Source of the DNA: Anoxynatronum buryatiense
Lineage (GTDB): Bacteria > Bacillota > Clostridia > Peptostreptococcales > Tindalliaceae
Direction of reading: 5' to 3'
Assembly: GCF_900182905.1 (NCBI RefSeq)
Contig: NZ_FXUF01000009.1
Span: 62,001-126,000, forward strand
Length of the DNA stretch: 64,000 bases
Shown: in pieces, positions 62,014-64,000 of the stretch
Layout of the letters: each line of letters begins with the position of its first letter
Position numbering within the stretch: position 1 is the stretch's first letter
Program-made: the position numbers and the translations under genes
Notes under the pieces: generated by a model
What the model was told of the DNA's origin: nothing
The model's database searches: none
What the model saw: only the letters and a program-made list of their open reading frames with translations

Positions 62014-62475
62014 TTAAGCACCTGCCGTCTGTCGTTGCCGCAGCTTTCGGGAATAAAACAGGAAGATGGGCAGGGGGATTGCGATCCAGCCCAGGCTTTT
62101 AACAAGGGAATTTTTGGCCCGCACTACCTGCCGCTCTGTTTCGGCAATGACCATGGCATCGTACTTTTCCCGAATTTCTTCCTCACTCAGCTGAACCACC
62201 GCTTCACCGTCTTCTTTCAGTTCCCGTTCGATTCCCCACCGTCGGTAATCTTCATAGCTCTGGTAGTAGGGAGCCGGCGCCACAATGTCTGCCACTGCCA
62301 TAAACGCCGCCACACTGCCGCCGATGGTCATCATTAATGTTGCAAACAAGACCACATAGATGTACACATTTCGAATCATGTCTTCGCCTCCCTGATGTGA
62401 ACCGCTTCTCGCACCGGCAATTACCAGTACGACAATCGCCAACAGTGCCAGTGGAATCAGTAAAGAAATTGCCAT
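62014..62475 (-). CDS. Small membrane protein, unknown (DUF5671-like)
   Basis: A 153-residue protein with three or four hydrophobic segments: one at the start (LLIPLALLAIVVLVIAGA), one or two in the middle (VYIYVVLFATLMMTIGGSVA) and one near the end. A charged loop of 60 residues lies between. The central VYIYVVLFATLMM..G pattern resembles DUF5671-type membrane proteins, but the match is loose. It starts 29 bases ahead of the FMN_bind gene and is probably cotranscribed with it. GGAGG lies 9 bases before the ATG. No function can be assigned. Confidence 0.6.
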   Translation of the reverse strand: MAISLLIPLALLAIVVLVIAGARSGSHQGGEDMIRNVYIYVVLFATLMMTIGGSVAAFMAVADIVAPAPYYQSYEDYRRWGIERELKEDGEAVVQLSEEEIREKYDAMVIAETERQVVRAKNSLVKSLGWIAIPLPIFLFYSRKLRQRQTAGA

Positions 62476-62532
62476 CTGCTTTCGCCTCCTTTATGTTGAC
62501 AATGATACAGACGGTTCACCGAAAGATTTGTT

Positions 62533-63375
62533 TCACGGAAGGAACTCGGCTGCAGCTGCTTTCAGTTTCTTGATTTCTTCCTGATGCGCCGGAAGCTCAT
62601 TGGGCGTTTCCAGATTAAAGGGCAAATGCCGCAGGCGGGGATGGGTCATCACCTTCACCAGTGCCTCCAGTCCCAGACTCCCTTCACCAATGGTGGCGTG
62701 ACGGTCTTTTCTGGAGTTAAATGGCACCAGACTGTCGTTGAGATGAAAGGCCTTCAGTCGCTCCAGGCCCATGAGACTGTCTGCATGATCCAGCACCTTA
62801 TCCAGATCAGTGACAATATCGTACCCGGCTGAGTAGAGGTGACAGCTATCCAGGCAGATGCCCAGCCGCCGGTTGTTTTTCACCCCGTCAATGATCATCT
62901 TCAGTTCTTCGAAGGCACTTCCCACTTCAGACCCTTTTCCCGACATGCCTTCCAACAGTATCCAGTTATCTGTTTCTGGCGTCAACAGTTCATTGAGGGC
63001 TTCCACGATCAGGGCGATACCAGTTTCTGCCCCCTGCCCCACGTGAGAACCGGGATGAAAAACATACACGCTTTCCGGTAACTGTTTCAGACGTTCCAAA
63101 TCATCCTGGAAAATCATTCGGGAAAAGGCCCGGGTTTCCGGTTTGTCGGAGCACAGATTCATGGTATAGGCCCCATGGGCAACCAACGGCCCAAACCGGT
63201 GGATATTCATGATTTTTTGCAGCTGCTCCACATCTGTTTTATCAATCGCCTTCGCTTTCCCGCCCCGGGGATTTCGGGTGAAGAACTGGAAGGTGCTGGC
63301 ACCTATGGAAACCGCATCCAACCCGGCCTGGTAAAACCCTTTTGAAATGGAAAGGTGACATCCGATGGTGATCAT
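62533..63375 (-). CDS. nfo: Endonuclease IV (AP endonuclease)
   Basis: A 280-residue TIM-barrel enzyme that cuts DNA at abasic sites with three zinc ions. GCHLSISKGFYQAGLDAVSI at the start, GPLVAHGAYTMNLC, YVFHPGSHVG, ILLEGMSGKGSEVG, GICLDSCHLYSAGYD, FHLNDSLVPFNSRKDRHATI and FNLETPNE supply the His, Glu and Asp metal ligands. Length is normal. It is the only clearly classical DNA repair gene in the window. Confidence 0.96.
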   Translation of the reverse strand: MITIGCHLSISKGFYQAGLDAVSIGASTFQFFTRNPRGGKAKAIDKTDVEQLQKIMNIHRFGPLVAHGAYTMNLCSDKPETRAFSRMIFQDDLERLKQLPESVYVFHPGSHVGQGAETGIALIVEALNELLTPETDNWILLEGMSGKGSEVGSAFEELKMIIDGVKNNRRLGICLDSCHLYSAGYDIVTDLDKVLDHADSLMGLERLKAFHLNDSLVPFNSRKDRHATIGEGSLGLEALVKVMTHPRLRHLPFNLETPNELPAHQEEIKKLKAAAAEFLP

Positions 63376-63427
63376 AGTACTCCTCCTGCCAGTATACTTA
63401 CTGTCTCCACGTATATTCGATGCTACT

Positions 63428-64000
63428 CTAAATACGTTCTTTGATGAAGGTGCCTTCGTCCAGATCCTGGAATGCCTGATCCAGTTCTTCTCTGGTATTC
63501 ATGACGATGGGGCCTCCCCAGGCTATGGGTTCATTGAGCCGCGGGCCCGAAAGAAGAATGAATCGCAACGGTTTCTCACCTGTGGTGACTTTCATCTGTC
63601 TGCCGTTCTCAAAAAGCAGGGTATTCCTGGCACCTGTGATTTCGCCGGAATCCGGATCAAAACACCCTTCCCCTGAAAAAATATAGGTGTAAAGGGTGTT
63701 ATCGGGCTCTGTATCCAACACCCAGGTGCTTTGTGGAGGCATGGTCACATCAATGAACCGGGGCTTGATGTATCTGCCTTCAAAGGCTCCGCTGGTTCCC
63801 CGGTAATCACCGGCAATGACACGCACGTCACATCCCTGGTCTTCCAACAGGGGTACGTTTTTTGACAGAATATCCCCATAGGCGGGAGTGGTCATTTTGT
63901 CCTTTGCCGGGAGATTCAGCCAGATCTGCACTCCCACCATGCGCCCCGGCGGCTGGGGCATTTCCTGATGAATAATACCACTGCCGGCAGTCATCCACTG
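63428..64000 (-). CDS. Pirin family protein, N-terminus cut off by the window edge
   Basis: 191 residues are visible and the frame stays open to base 64000, so the start lies outside. The visible part begins QWMTAGSGIIHQEMP, a pirin signature with metal-binding His and Glu, and continues with MVGVQIWLNLPAKDKMTTP and a bicupin C-terminal half ending in LRFILLSGPRLNEPIAWGGP. Pirins bind iron; some act as quercetinases, some as redox sensors. It is 52 bases upstream of nfo on the same strand. Confidence 0.92.
   Translation of the reverse strand, partial: QWMTAGSGIIHQEMPQPPGRMVGVQIWLNLPAKDKMTTPAYGDILSKNVPLLEDQGCDVRVIAGDYRGTSGAFEGRYIKPRFIDVTMPPQSTWVLDTEPDNTLYTYIFSGEGCFDPDSGEITGARNTLLFENGRQMKVTTGEKPLRFILLSGPRLNEPIAWGGPIVMNTREELDQAFQDLDEGTFIKERI

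Overview
The window looks like a Clostridia (Firmicutes) chromosome of moderate GC. The evidence is GGAGG-type ribosome binding sites, frequent TTG starts, a T-box leader, a TPP riboswitch, 7-1-7 Fur boxes, a DUF3793/flavodoxin pair, a Gx/NusG-II pair and an ornithine-racemase-like enzyme. An anaerobic, motile relative of Natronincolaceae/Tindallia-type organisms would fit, but the genus is a guess. No rRNA, tRNA, CRISPR array, phage or insertion sequence was seen; the content is metabolic and sensory chromosome.

Layout. 1-4636 (+): a three-gene operon of an ICMT-like membrane methyltransferase (5' end cut off), a GH3-family acyl-adenylating enzyme and a membrane GAF-GGDEF-HD-GYP c-di-GMP protein. 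4777-6179 (+): an FMN reductase-family protein and a rhomboid protease. 6234-7832 (-): a small CC-motif protein, then a Fur-boxed DUF3793/flavodoxin pair. 8112-10705 (+): hemA-hemL, the C5 entry to tetrapyrroles. 10843-15536 (-): a universal stress protein, a MarR-controlled MATE pump, a Gx-transporter/NusG-II pair and a DMT exporter.

15641-23193 (-): a NikABCDE-type metal ABC importer with a Fur-like box over its promoter, followed by its own YesM/YesN-like two-component system. 23445-30664 (-): a complete trpEGDCFBA operon behind a long leader with one UGG specifier but two successive T-box/terminator modules. 30813-33176 (-): two VOC proteins and an atypical Fpg/Nei-like protein. 33635-36676 (+): a secreted protein with nine Fn3 domains. 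36739-41513 (-): a TPP-riboswitch thiamine salvage operon (thiM, SSS transporter, thiE, HAD phosphatase, thiD). 41578-43919 (-): an MFS/LacI pair.

44160-57413 (-) is a signalling block: propeller-GGDEF and SBP-GGDEF-EAL proteins, two chemoreceptors, a small secreted protein with a MazG-like pyrophosphohydrolase, an ornithine-racemase-like enzyme and a PAS histidine kinase. A GAF protein and a TetR regulator follow (57474-58727). 59069-62475 holds an exported FMN_bind/FAD reductase, apparently TetR-controlled, convergent with a membrane FMN_bind protein and a small membrane protein. The window ends with nfo and a pirin cut by the edge.

Themes: iron/metal-responsive genes (two Fur boxes), c-di-GMP and chemotaxis signalling, extracytosolic flavin redox proteins, and RNA-controlled biosynthesis (T-box, TPP). 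All family calls are by eye from translated sequence; no database search was run.
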